DNA of 9,295 nt, taken from Desulfocapsaceae bacterium (GTDB lineage: Bacteria; Desulfobacterota; Desulfobulbia; Desulfobulbales; Desulfocapsaceae). Below are positions 1 to 7,022 of the stretch, piece by piece. Location: contig JAOZLO010000084.1 in NCBI GenBank assembly GCA_029934775.1, positions 1 to 9,295 of the forward strand, written 5' to 3'. The number at the start of each line of letters is the position of its first letter. The stretch's first letter is position 1. The position numbers and the translations under genes were made by a program. The notes under the pieces were generated by a model. That model was not told where the DNA came from, did not search any database, and worked only from the letters and a program-made list of their open reading frames with translations.

Positions 1-29
1 TAACTGGTTTTTTTCAAAGAGTGCATGAA

Positions 30-1901
30 TTATTTTTTAAGCTTTGAGTGTATACAGCTATCTGCTGCGGGACATTTTTGACATTGATGAGTTGCTATGA
101 TCCCTTCCTCTATCTTTGTTTTAAAGTTACAGGCTAAAATAATCTCAAATTCTTCATCATCCAGAGTTTCTACCTGCAGGAGGATATCTGCAAGTTGTTT
201 GAGGAGGTAGTACTTCTTTTTGAGAATAGTAATTGCTTCATCATTACATATCTCAAGGAGTTTTTTTATTTCATTATCAATAGACTCTGAAGTTGTATCA
301 CTCATTTCAAATCGTTGCATATTGCCACCCAGAAAACCCGGATCATCGGTAACCATGGCCTGGGGTCCTATGATCTCACTCATTCCCCATTTGCAAATCA
401 TATTGGTTGCAATTTCAGTTGCCTGGATGATATCACCCTGGGCACCGGTTGTACGCTGGCTAAAAGCTATCTCCTCTGCTGCTCTTCCGCCCATGAGTAT
501 AGTAATTCTGCTCTTCAGGTATTCGTAGCTGTAACTACTTCGGTCAGTAACAGAGAGTTGCTGAGTCTGACCTAGAGCACGACCTCGTGGAATAATGGTT
601 ATTTTATGAATGGGATCTGCTTCCGGGAGAGATTTGGCAACTATGGCATGCCCTGCTTCATGGAAGGCAAGTGCTCTACGGTCATTATCGGATAGAATCA
701 TCCCTTTACGTTCAACGCCCATCAGGATACGGTCCCGGGCTTGCTCGAAATCAGAATAATCGATATTGCTTTTACCATCTCTGGCGGCCATAAGAGCAGC
801 TTCATTGACAAGATTTGCAAGTTCAGCCCCAGTAAAGCCGGGAACCATATGGGCGATTTTATCAATATCCAGGCCAGCTGCAAGAGACACTCTGGCACCA
901 TGGACCTGTAAAATTTTTTCCCGGCCTTTTCGATCGGGAGATAAGATGTTTACCTGTCGATCAAAGCGGCCGGGGCGTCTTAAGGCTGGATCAAGAATAT
1001 CAGGTCTGTTCGTTGCGGCCAGAACGACGATTGTATCAGAACTGTTGAAACCATCCATTTCTACGAGCAGCGCATTGAGTGTCTGGCTCCTCTCATCCTG
1101 ACCACTGGCGGTAGCTCCGCCGGCACGTCTGCCGCCAACAGCATCAATTTCATCGATAAAAATTATGCAGGGGGCATGAGTTTTAGCCTCTTTGAAAATA
1201 TCTCTTACCCTGGAGGCACCGACGCCTACAAACATTTCAACAAAATCTGAACCACTGAAATTGTAGAAAGGTACTTGAGCTTCGCCGGCAATTGCCTTTG
1301 CAAGCAGAGTTTTTCCAGTTCCAGGTGGACCTTGCAGCAGTATTCCTTTAGGACTGACTGCACCAATTTGACTATATTGATCAGGGTTTTTTAAGAAATT
1401 TACAATTTCCTGGAGCTCATCGAGGGCTTCAGGTATACCTGCTACGTCTTCGAAAGTGACCTGTTGTCTGTTATCACTGTCCGGGAGAATAAGCTTATCT
1501 GAAGCGAATTTGCTTTCTTCCTCCTCAAGCTTTTTTTTCCTGCTGAGAGAAATTATAACGGTGAGAACAAGTAAAACTAAATAAATCAGGGCAATGCTTT
1601 GAAAAATTTGTTCGGAGCGATCTTTTTTAAAGATGATCTGGATATTTTTTTCCTGCAGTTCAGAAATCAGTTTTTCGGCATTAGGAACGGTGGTTTCATA
1701 ATGGTCTCCGGCACGATGTTTGGCAATTACCTTGTTACCGATAAAAGTTATTGCTGCAAGGTCATGGTTGGTGAGGCAGTATCGAAACTCGCTGTAGGTC
1801 ACTGTTCGCAATCTATGCTCAATCTTCCAGATACCATAACCGAGAACGAGGAGAACGGTAAAAAGAAAAAAGATAAAAAGATTACGAATTAGAATTGCCA
1901 T
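30..1901 (-). CDS. ftsH: ATP-dependent zinc metalloprotease FtsH, copy B
   Basis: Membrane-anchored AAA+ protease that unfolds and degrades membrane and short-lived cytosolic proteins. I choose the ATG at 1901 because AGGA lies just upstream and it starts MAILIRN, matching MAILVRN of the second copy; an upstream in-frame ATG at 1934 adds 11 residues. From this start it is 623 aa, close to the usual FtsH length. Visible in order: TM1 about 6-25, a short periplasmic domain, TM2 about 101-119, Walker A GPPGTGKT 191-198, pore loop FVGVGA near 224-229, Walker B IIFIDEID near 246-253, second region of homology ending RPGRFDR near 309-315, zinc motif HEAGH 414-418, and third-ligand Asp 490 in TTGAQGD. 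All catalytic residues are intact. The C-terminus is odd: C607-X2-C610-X5-C616-X-H618, shared with copy A. It is separated from the small membrane genes by a terminator, so it probably has its own promoter. Confidence 0.96.
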   Translation of the reverse strand: MAILIRNLFIFFLFTVLLVLGYGIWKIEHRLRTVTYSEFRYCLTNHDLAAITFIGNKVIAKHRAGDHYETTVPNAEKLISELQEKNIQIIFKKDRSEQIFQSIALIYLVLLVLTVIISLSRKKKLEEEESKFASDKLILPDSDNRQQVTFEDVAGIPEALDELQEIVNFLKNPDQYSQIGAVSPKGILLQGPPGTGKTLLAKAIAGEAQVPFYNFSGSDFVEMFVGVGASRVRDIFKEAKTHAPCIIFIDEIDAVGGRRAGGATASGQDERSQTLNALLVEMDGFNSSDTIVVLAATNRPDILDPALRRPGRFDRQVNILSPDRKGREKILQVHGARVSLAAGLDIDKIAHMVPGFTGAELANLVNEAALMAARDGKSNIDYSDFEQARDRILMGVERKGMILSDNDRRALAFHEAGHAIVAKSLPEADPIHKITIIPRGRALGQTQQLSVTDRSSYSYEYLKSRITILMGGRAAEEIAFSQRTTGAQGDIIQATEIATNMICKWGMSEIIGPQAMVTDDPGFLGGNMQRFEMSDTTSESIDNEIKKLLEICNDEAITILKKKYYLLKQLADILLQVETLDDEEFEIILACNFKTKIEEGIIATHQCQKCPAADSCIHSKLKK

Positions 1902-1971
1902 AGAGTTCCTGTGGGTATCCCTCATTAGTACCATACCCCTGAAACAGGAGTAATAAAAAGAAAAAACTTAA

Positions 1972-2031
1972 ACCACAGAGGACACAGAGAGCACAGAGAT
2001 TTTTCTCTGTGTCCTCTGTGCTCTCTGTGGT
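1972..2031. repeat. ACAGAG-type palindromic intergenic repeat
   Basis: The left arm (1972-1998) is built from three ACAGAG blocks separated by GAC and AGC. A TTTTT-containing loop follows, and the right arm (2005-2031) carries the complementary CTCTGT blocks with the two triplets in swapped order. The result is a roughly 27-bp stem interrupted only at the two triplets. It starts about 70 bp upstream of the ftsH copy B start, so it would lie in the 5' untranslated RNA. Similar 'CCACAGAG...CACAGAG' intergenic repeats are, from general memory, dispersed in many environmental Gram-negative genomes; I cannot test copy number here. Confidence 0.85.
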
Positions 2032-2078
2032 GAGAGAATGTGTCTTTTGCTTATGGAAAACTTTGTTTTTCCGTTACA

Positions 2079-2096
2079 TGAACATCTGGTTGTTCA
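2079..2096. promoter_or_regulatory. Dyad TGAACA-N6-TGTTCA, possible operator
   Basis: A perfect 6-bp inverted repeat with a 6-bp spacer. It lies just downstream of the candidate -10 element for ftsH copy B, where a repressor site or a small RNA hairpin could act. Six-base dyads arise by chance, so the call is weak. Confidence 0.25.
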
Positions 2097-2120
2097 GGCA
2101 GTAAAACGAGATTCATAAGA

Positions 2121-2149
2121 AATGTAAACTGTTTTTTGCAGCCCCTCAA
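2121..2149 (-). promoter_or_regulatory. Candidate σ70-type promoter for ftsH copy B
   Basis: On the minus strand, TTGAGG (2149-2144), exactly 17 bp, then TACATT (2126-2121). Each hexamer matches 4 of 6 consensus bases. It is the best housekeeping-type promoter I see between the terminator at 2236-2266 and the gene. It predicts an untranslated leader of about 210 nt that includes the ACAGAG hairpin. No σ32-like -10 element was found. Confidence 0.35.
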
Positions 2150-2235
2150 GAGTTAGCAGAATGTGCTCCGGGCACAATGGGCATGGCACCGTATATTGGT
2201 TGATATCACTTGAGGCTGCCTTGAATAAAAACAGC

Positions 2236-2266
2236 AAAAAAGCCAGGGAGATAAATCTCTCTGGCT
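2236..2266 (-). terminator. Intrinsic terminator of the small-membrane-protein operon
   Basis: On the minus strand AGCCAGAGAGAT pairs with ATCTCCCTGGCT (one G-U pair, very short loop) and runs directly into TTTTTT at 2241-2236. This is a classic Rho-independent terminator. It lies 122 bp past the stop codon of the second small gene and separates this unit from ftsH copy B. Confidence 0.85.
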
Positions 2267-2273
2267 CAAAATG

Positions 2274-2306
2274 GATTACCCGGTAAAAAGGTTTTACCGG
2301 GTAATC
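2274..2306. repeat. Perfect 15-bp stem-loop preceding the terminator
   Basis: GATTACCCGGTAAAA at 2274-2288 and its exact complement at 2292-2306 are separated by only three bases. The hairpin lies 7 bp upstream (minus direction) of the terminator stem, giving two adjacent hairpins at the transcript's 3' end. It lacks a U-tract of its own. It may protect the mRNA 3' end or be part of a tandem terminator. Confidence 0.8.
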
Positions 2307-2387
2307 TGTAATCTATGTACCAACCCTGGTCAGCTGGATTATTTCACAATGCTGTTTTGCTGTATATAAAAAGTATATTTTTATGGC

Positions 2388-2606
2388 TCAAAACATGGCA
2401 CTGAACAAACTTTTAATAAGAGCCACAGGTCCACCGGTGGAAATAAAAGCACTGGATAGACAGATAACACTCCAGACTCCAATTACTGCGGCGAATGTTG
2501 CTGTAGTATACATACCGACTTTATAGAGTTCACTACTGGTTTGCTCGATTTCATGTACAGTAGTGGTTGATCTGTTTTTTTCTCTGGTGATCGCTTTTTC
2601 TTCCAC
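2388..2606 (-). CDS. Small single-TM membrane protein, paralogue 2 (unknown function)
   Basis: Not a family I recognise. With the GTG start at 2606 it is 72 aa: a charged N-terminus with ITREK, one hydrophobic segment running from KVG through IGVWSVICL, a GGP turn, then a short C-terminal amphipathic or hydrophobic helix ending SLFSAMF. I favour GTG because AGAGG precedes it by 8 bases and because it aligns with the start of paralogue 1. The in-frame ATG at 2627 has no visible Shine-Dalgarno. The segment from KVG to the end is about 43% identical, ungapped, to paralogue 1 (19 of 44 by eye). It lies 55 nt downstream of paralogue 1 and is followed by a terminator, so the two form a bicistron. 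Small membrane proteins such as SpoVM are known FtsH modulators; a similar role here is only inference. Confidence 0.8.
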   Translation of the reverse strand: MEEKAITREKNRSTTTVHEIEQTSSELYKVGMYTTATFAAVIGVWSVICLSSAFISTGGPVALIKSLFSAMF

Positions 2607-2661
2607 GTGAGTGACCTCTGTTATCATTTTCAGGAGATGTGTATGTTTTGATTTATATCTT

Positions 2662-2868
2662 TTATCCAGCGATGGCTGAAATAAAACTTGATACAAGACC
2701 TGCAGGGCCACCACTGCTGACCATGCCGGAAATGAGACAGGCAACAGCCCAACAGCCGATGAGGGAAGAAGTGATGGCAATAGCTCCAACGCCTACTTTG
2801 CTGATTTCAACATTGACGTTGTCGAGGGCATCAGTTCTTTCTCTGGTGATTGTAGTTGCATTTTTCAT
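2662..2868 (-). CDS. Small single-TM membrane protein, paralogue 1 (unknown function)
   Basis: A 68-aa protein with a strong Shine-Dalgarno (AGGAG at 2879-2875, 6-7 bases before ATG 2868). The N-terminal ~24 residues are polar and start MKNATTITRER. One TM segment spans about residues 24-50 and contains IGCWAVACL. It is followed by SSGGP and a C-terminal hydrophobic stretch ending SSFISAIAG. W, C-L, S-x-GGP-x-x-L and S-A are shared with paralogue 2, marking a gene duplication. It is the first gene behind a near-consensus σ54 promoter, so it is the most likely direct target of the response regulator encoded just upstream. I do not recognise the family. Candidates are an FtsH adaptor, inhibitor or substrate, or a membrane-stabilising stress protein. 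Confidence 0.88.
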   Translation of the reverse strand: MKNATTITRERTDALDNVNVEISKVGVGAIAITSSLIGCWAVACLISGMVSSGGPAGLVSSFISAIAG

Positions 2869-2937
2869 TGTTATCTCCTGTAAGGGTGCCGGGTTATAAT
2901 GTATTTTATTTCTGTTCGCTCTGGTTTGTGTTCTACT

Positions 2938-2953
2938 TGCATGGTGCGTGCCA
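2938..2953 (-). promoter_or_regulatory. σ54 (RpoN) promoter for the small-membrane-protein operon
   Basis: On the minus strand TGGCACG-N4-ATGCA, against the σ54 consensus TGGCACG-N4-TTGCA. The -24 element is a full match, and the -12 element differs only at its first base. GG and GC are spaced as required. Transcription would start near 2927, leaving about 58 nt before the ATG at 2868. An NtrC-family activator is encoded immediately upstream. The 120 bp upstream of the promoter is very AT-rich, which would help DNA bending to a distal enhancer; I did not find a clear IHF consensus. Confidence 0.88.
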
Positions 2954-3076
2954 AAATGAAGGAAAATAAATCATAAAAAAATAAAAACGATTTAACTCTT
3001 TGAAATAACAATATATAAACTTCTATTAGTGTAAAAGGAAGTGTGTCTTTTGAAGAGGGACAGGAAAAACAATAAG

Positions 3077-3094
3077 TGTTGCAAGATTGTTGCA
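3077..3094. promoter_or_regulatory. Candidate activator-binding site (UAS) for the σ54 promoter
   Basis: TGCAA-N5-TTGCA (3080-3094) is a perfect inverted repeat with the geometry typical of NtrC-type sites. It can also be read as two direct TGTTGCA copies at 3077 and 3088, one helical turn apart, with a related TGTTGCG at 3109 about two turns further. It is centred about 140 bp upstream of the σ54 promoter, the usual distance for an enhancer. The short consensus makes this a candidate only. Confidence 0.5.
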
Positions 3095-3097
3095 CAT

Positions 3098-3155
3098 GCC
3101 AGAAAAACTGTTGCGTTTATGTGGTGTGCCACATAAACGCAACAGTTTTTCTGGC
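3098..3155. terminator. 27-bp perfect hairpin, likely bidirectional terminator after the response regulator
   Basis: Bases 3098-3124 and 3129-3155 are exact complements around a 4-base loop. The inner stem is flanked by AAAAA on one side and TTTTT on the other, the usual form of an intrinsic terminator working in both directions. It begins one base after the TAA of the response regulator (3157-3159). It ends the four-gene operon and insulates the σ54 promoter downstream. Confidence 0.85.
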
Positions 3156-3156
3156 T

Positions 3157-4965
3157 TTAGGTGGCGGTTGTCGCTGATACAGGTGTTGCATCGTCGGTAG
3201 AAATACCTAGCCTCTGCATTTTACGATAAAGAGTAGAGCGATCAATTTTTAGAAGACGAGCTGCTTTAGATTTATTACCCCGGGCGCGTTTTATACTATC
3301 AATAATTTCATCTTTTTCACTCAAATAGGGAAGGGGGGGAGTCACCTGTTCATTTTGTGTTTCATTCTCTGTCTGTTCTCTTGCAGGATTTACCGGCACT
3401 TGAATTTCATCTGGAAAATGTTCCAGGGAAAGAGTTGAATTTTCACATAAAATACAGGATCTTTCAATGATATGGCGTAATTCACGGACATTTCCCGGCC
3501 ACGAATATCGGATAAGTGCCTCCATGGCCTGATCTGAAATGCCATTAATATTGCGTTTTAGCCTGTCGCGAAAAAGTGCTAAAAAATGATGAGTGAGAAG
3601 CGGAAGACTTTCTTTTCTGTCACGCAGTGGAGGTAATTTTACCTCAACAACTTTCAATCGATAGTAGAGATCTTCTCGAAAGCTGCCATTCTTCACTTTT
3701 TCAGAAAAATCGACATTAGTTGCTGCTATAATTCTGACGTCTACATGCACAGGACTATCCTGACCAACCGGTGTAAAAGTCTTTTCCTGAAGGAATCGGA
3801 GTAAACGTAATTGCATACGTGGAGAAACGTCTCCAATTTCGTCAAGAAAGAGTGTTCCTTTATCAGCCTGAATTAATCTGCCGGGACGGTCTCTATCAGC
3901 TCCGGTGAACGCTCCTTTCCTATGCCCGAACAGTTCACTTTCAAGCAACTCTTCAGGTATGGACGCACAATCTACTTTAACGAGCGGCAGATTGTGTCGA
4001 CCACTTTCTGCATGGAGTGCTTCTGCAGCAAGCTCCTTGCCTGTCCCGGACTCACCTGTTATCAGAACAGCGGTATCTACTTTCCCTACATTTTCAATCA
4101 ACCTGTAGACATTTTGCATTACCTTGCTGGAATCAATATAACCGTGAAATGTGTGCCTGTTTTCGTTCTCTGTCTCCGGCGCAGTAAGGGTGATATCTCT
4201 AGCTACTATGACAACACCGTCAAACTCCTTGAATCCATCTTCCAGCGGTGCTGCATTGAGACTTATGATGCGCACAGTTCCATCTGCTTTCATGCATTCA
4301 ACCTGGTGTTCCTTCACTACATGCCGGGTGGACAACACCTGTTCAGCGTCACGCAGGCAGGCTTTTCCCATTTCACTTTGACAGGACTTGAGGCTGGTCT
4401 GTTTGTCGGATTCAGAGTAAGGGAGCCATTGCTTAGCTGTTTCATTAAGTTGAACGATGTTAAGCTCATTGTTAATTGTGATAATGGCATCTTTTACTGA
4501 ACTGAAGATTGTTTCCAGGTATCGCTTAAATTTTTCATTCTCCTGGAGTAATTTTCTCTTCTCGTTTTCAAGTTTCCAATGATTCAATGCCTGCCGAACA
4601 AATTTCAGCAATGTTTCCTTATTTACAGGTTTGGAGATGTAATCAAACGCCCCATAGCGCACAGCCTCAGCTGCAGTATCAAGATTTGGAAAACCTGTTA
4701 CCATGACTACTGGACACTGGATGCCTGATGCTCTTATCTTGCAGAGAAGATCAGTTCCTCTTTCTCCTTCAAGGACAATATCACTGATTATAAGATCAAA
4801 TTCATGCTCCTTGATTGCAGCGAGGGCTTCAGATAAAGTGGAAGCGGTAATTATTGGTCCGTACCCTTCACGAGTGAGAAACATCTCAAAAGTGAGACGT
4901 ATACTGGCCTCATCATCAACTATCAGAATATGTGAGCCTTTTTTCTGAGTACTTTTATCCGCCAT
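3157..4965 (-). CDS. σ54-dependent response regulator, REC-PAS-AAA+-Fis (NtrC family)
   Basis: Phosphorylation-controlled transcription activator that remodels σ54-RNA polymerase. I take ATG 4965, one base after the kinase stop, with AGG about 8 bases upstream; a GTG at 4974 would add three residues. It is 602 aa, longer than typical NtrC (~470) because a PAS domain is inserted. REC spans about 11-128 with acidic DD near 17-18, phosphoacceptor D62 (LIISD) and conserved K112 (SKP). PAS spans about 148-260 and contains Cys 195, 203 and 224. The AAA+ domain has Walker A GESGTGKE 304-311, GAFTGA 351-356 (the σ54 contact loop) and Walker B TLFLDE 371-376. The Fis-type HTH is about 553-589 (KSKAARLL...STLYRKM). 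All key motifs are intact, so it should be active. It is probably the partner of the kinase immediately upstream and the activator of the σ54 promoter at 2938-2953. Confidence 0.96.
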   Translation of the reverse strand: MADKSTQKKGSHILIVDDEASIRLTFEMFLTREGYGPIITASTLSEALAAIKEHEFDLIISDIVLEGERGTDLLCKIRASGIQCPVVMVTGFPNLDTAAEAVRYGAFDYISKPVNKETLLKFVRQALNHWKLENEKRKLLQENEKFKRYLETIFSSVKDAIITINNELNIVQLNETAKQWLPYSESDKQTSLKSCQSEMGKACLRDAEQVLSTRHVVKEHQVECMKADGTVRIISLNAAPLEDGFKEFDGVVIVARDITLTAPETENENRHTFHGYIDSSKVMQNVYRLIENVGKVDTAVLITGESGTGKELAAEALHAESGRHNLPLVKVDCASIPEELLESELFGHRKGAFTGADRDRPGRLIQADKGTLFLDEIGDVSPRMQLRLLRFLQEKTFTPVGQDSPVHVDVRIIAATNVDFSEKVKNGSFREDLYYRLKVVEVKLPPLRDRKESLPLLTHHFLALFRDRLKRNINGISDQAMEALIRYSWPGNVRELRHIIERSCILCENSTLSLEHFPDEIQVPVNPAREQTENETQNEQVTPPLPYLSEKDEIIDSIKRARGNKSKAARLLKIDRSTLYRKMQRLGISTDDATPVSATTAT

Positions 4966-4966
4966 G

Positions 4967-6109
4967 TTACGCACCTGCTGAGGGAAGTTCTATGATCATC
5001 CTGGTGTATTTGTGCATTATAGAATCAACCTTGATAACGCCTCCATGGTCCTGGATGATGCCATAGCTGATGCTAAGGCCCAACCCAGTACCTTTTCCGG
5101 ATGGTTTGGTCGTGAAAAATGGTTCAAACAGCCTTTTAAGTATACCCTGGGGAATACCCGTTCCCGCATCTTTTATGCAGATTTGAGTTACCGGGCGAGC
5201 CTCTGTCTCGATAAATGACCTGTAGGTTATTTCAATTATTTTATCTGGTGAAGTATGCGGGTAGCGTTCATTGAGAGCAAAACGGGCATTGCTCAGCAGA
5301 TTGAGTATAACTTGTTGTAATTGAGTGAAATTTCCTAATATATGGCAGGGTTTGGAGGAGTGTTCTGTGGTGATTGCAATGCCGTCTTTTTTGCATTGAT
5401 GTTCAACAAGAGAGAGGCTGTCCTTAACTACCTGCGCGATGTCTATAAGTTCGTTAGTATTTTTGTTCTCGCGGGCAAAGGAGAGGAGATTCTTCGTGAT
5501 GAGTGCTATTCTCTCGCCTTCGTTAACTATTCTGTCTAAAAGTTCAGCCTGCAGGGAATCTTTTTCACTGTCATCAAGCAGGAGTTGGGCAAAATTAATA
5601 ATTCCGGTAATGGGATTGTTGACTTCATGGGCAACACCTGCAGCGAGTTCCCCGATAGCTGCCATCTGGGCAGTTCTCATGGAGTCTGCTTTTCTCATCT
5701 CATCGCTGGTCAATTCCCTTGCAACAAGCAGAATTTTTCTCACAGTCCCATCCTGGTCATTTACTGGTGAAATTGTCAGCTGGTATTCTCCGGCAAGGCC
5801 TGGAAGGGTTGTCTCTTCAACCCGGGACGAACAGGTAAGTAAAAATTCTTCAAGAGGGCATTTGATATGTGGAGAGCTGCCTCCATGGATGATAGTGCAG
5901 ATTCCATGGCCGATAATTTCCGATTGATTTTTTTTTGCAGCGCTGATGGCAGCATTATTTGCATCAAGAATTATGCCTTCAGGGGTTACCACCAGGACAG
6001 GGTCTTGAATTGCCTGAAAAAGCTCATTCCCTACACTGGTCTGGCAGGGGGAAACTTTCTTTGGTTGTTTCTGCAGGAGTGATTGGTTTGTCTTACTCAC
6101 CTCAACCAT
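4967..6109 (-). CDS. Soluble PAS histidine kinase (NtrB-like)
   Basis: Sensor kinase of the two-component pair. I choose ATG 6109, overlapping the upstream stop by 8 bases, with AAAGG upstream; a more distant in-frame start at 6184 lies inside the neighbour's reading frame. From here it is 380 aa with no TM segment. PAS spans about 26-135 and carries C71-X3-H75-X5-H81-X2-C84 followed by P-L, plus C93. HisKA has H161 in HEVNNP, then LLSFARE near 208-214. HATPase has N box NLLSNA (N274), G1 DAGTGIP 314-320, F box FEPFFTTK 328-335 and G2 GKGTGLGL 338-345. It is catalytically complete but lacks its own membrane sensor. That part seems to be supplied by the overlapping gene upstream, whose last 60 residues resemble this HisKA domain. 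Confidence 0.95.
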   Translation of the reverse strand: MVEVSKTNQSLLQKQPKKVSPCQTSVGNELFQAIQDPVLVVTPEGIILDANNAAISAAKKNQSEIIGHGICTIIHGGSSPHIKCPLEEFLLTCSSRVEETTLPGLAGEYQLTISPVNDQDGTVRKILLVARELTSDEMRKADSMRTAQMAAIGELAAGVAHEVNNPITGIINFAQLLLDDSEKDSLQAELLDRIVNEGERIALITKNLLSFARENKNTNELIDIAQVVKDSLSLVEHQCKKDGIAITTEHSSKPCHILGNFTQLQQVILNLLSNARFALNERYPHTSPDKIIEITYRSFIETEARPVTQICIKDAGTGIPQGILKRLFEPFFTTKPSGKGTGLGLSISYGIIQDHGGVIKVDSIMHKYTRMIIELPSAGA

Positions 6110-7022
6110 GGAGGCCTTTCTGCAAAATGACGGCACTTTTTTCTCCGGTCTTAATAATTTTATAGAGAATCTCTTTCTGCTCATCAGCTATTTCTTCAGC
6201 TTCACAATAATCCGCCAGAAGTTGTGAGTAATTAATAATCCCATTAAGTCCATTTGTCACTTCGTTGATAATTGCAGAAAATTCTTCTTCTCTCTGGTTG
6301 TGTGTCAGGCTGGAAGGATTATTCTCCTGGCGCAGGTGAAGCAATTGATTAAGAGAGGTGGTGAGTGCCTGGATTTCCATGCTGCTGTTTTTCTCTTCGG
6401 TTAGAGCGATAAATTCATCGTTTACCTGGGTTTCTTCAATCCGGGAAGTGAGGTCGAGCAGTGGTTTTACCGATTTCTGATAGAGTATTATCAGTGTAAA
6501 ACAGGTTAAAGAAATTATTAAACCCATTAAAATGAGGGCTCTTTTCTGGTATTGCATGACTTTGTTTCTCATTTCACTGATTATAATTCTATCAAATTGC
6601 AGGAACTGCTTATTAATCTGTCGCAGTTGACTGATTATTTCTATTACTAAATCCTCATTATCCGGTTTTTCTGCGAGATTCTTTAAATTAATTACCACTA
6701 GTTCCAGGTCGAGATCCTGCAAAAAAGAGAGCTTATATTGACTTGGAATCAGGTGGTTGTCGAGCATTGAGCTGTGTCTGCCGTGAAGTTTTTCAAATTC
6801 TTTTGCTGCACTCGATAATGGTATGGGATCTCTAAACAGGAGTCCTTCTGTGGCCTGTTCCCGTATAGTTGCATAAAGAAAGATAGTTTCTTCGCTTTCC
6901 TTTACGATAGTGTTGTAGCTGTCCATCATATTGTTCTGCAGAAAACCTGTAATGACAAGTATACCTAATAAGAATCCCGTCCCCAGAAAAGCTGCCCTGC
7001 ATAGTTTACGCAGTGATCTCAT
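6102..7022 (-). CDS. Membrane sensor with HAMP-like linker and degenerate HisKA (pseudo-kinase)
   Basis: 306 aa. The ATG at 7022 is preceded by GGGAG six bases away and overlaps the end of ftsH copy A by 17 bases, indicating translational coupling. Visible parts are TM1 about 10-29, a ~130-residue extracytoplasmic and mainly helical region without Cys (31-158), TM2 about 162-181, a HAMP-like or coiled-coil linker (182-235), and a C-terminal helical hairpin 246-306. The hairpin aligns with the HisKA of the next gene (NEVTNGLNGIINYSQLL against HEVNNPITGIINFAQLL). The phosphoacceptor His is Asn253 and the Pro is Gly. The ATPase domain is absent, so it cannot phosphorylate alone. It probably senses the envelope state and controls the soluble kinase by heteromeric contact through the DHp-like helices. 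This is not a simple truncation, because the start, stop and overlaps are all well ordered. Confidence 0.9.
   Translation of the reverse strand: MRSLRKLCRAAFLGTGFLLGILVITGFLQNNMMDSYNTIVKESEETIFLYATIREQATEGLLFRDPIPLSSAAKEFEKLHGRHSSMLDNHLIPSQYKLSFLQDLDLELVVINLKNLAEKPDNEDLVIEIISQLRQINKQFLQFDRIIISEMRNKVMQYQKRALILMGLIISLTCFTLIILYQKSVKPLLDLTSRIEETQVNDEFIALTEEKNSSMEIQALTTSLNQLLHLRQENNPSSLTHNQREEEFSAIINEVTNGLNGIINYSQLLADYCEAEEIADEQKEILYKIIKTGEKSAVILQKGLHG

Larger units (their letters stand above)
1902..2387. other. Intergenic region between ftsH copy B and the small membrane genes
   Basis: About 485 bases without a convincing gene. Read in the minus direction it contains the end of the small-protein transcript (a perfect 15-bp stem-loop, then a U-tailed terminator), a possible σ70-type promoter, a TGAACA-N6-TGTTCA dyad, the ACAGAG palindromic repeat and the Shine-Dalgarno sequence of ftsH copy B. 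I looked for a σ54 (GG-N10-GC with TGC) promoter on the minus strand between 1935 and 2240 and did not find one, unlike at the other two transcription units. Confidence 0.7.

Noticed and set aside
1972..2031. Possible CRISPR-like repeats
   Set aside because: The units are short ACAGAG blocks in a single palindrome without unique ~30-bp spacers or cas genes.
2607..2789. N-terminal extension of small paralogue 2 back to 2789
   Set aside because: Would overlap most of paralogue 1 in another frame; a GTG at 2606 with AGAGG and paralogue alignment is a better start.
2639..2899. 86-codon plus-strand frame over the first small gene
   Set aside because: Antisense to a gene with a strong Shine-Dalgarno, σ54 promoter and a paralogue; nothing supports the plus-strand reading.
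2871..3095. 74-codon minus-strand frame upstream of the small genes
   Set aside because: Spans the σ54 promoter and the AT-rich spacer, starts inside the candidate enhancer, and its composition does not look like protein.
3922..4500. 192-codon plus-strand open frame inside the response regulator
   Set aside because: Fully antisense to conserved REC-PAS-AAA+ coding sequence, with no ribosome-binding context or recognisable domains.
5439..5927. 162-codon plus-strand open frame inside the kinase
   Set aside because: Antisense shadow of HisKA/PAS codons; Ser-rich low-complexity composition typical of reverse-frame translation.
6102..7022. Sensor gene as a pseudogene or a frameshifted kinase
   Set aside because: It has a good Shine-Dalgarno, ordered overlaps with both neighbours, intact TM and linker segments, and the downstream kinase has its own PAS and start, so a split design fits better than decay.
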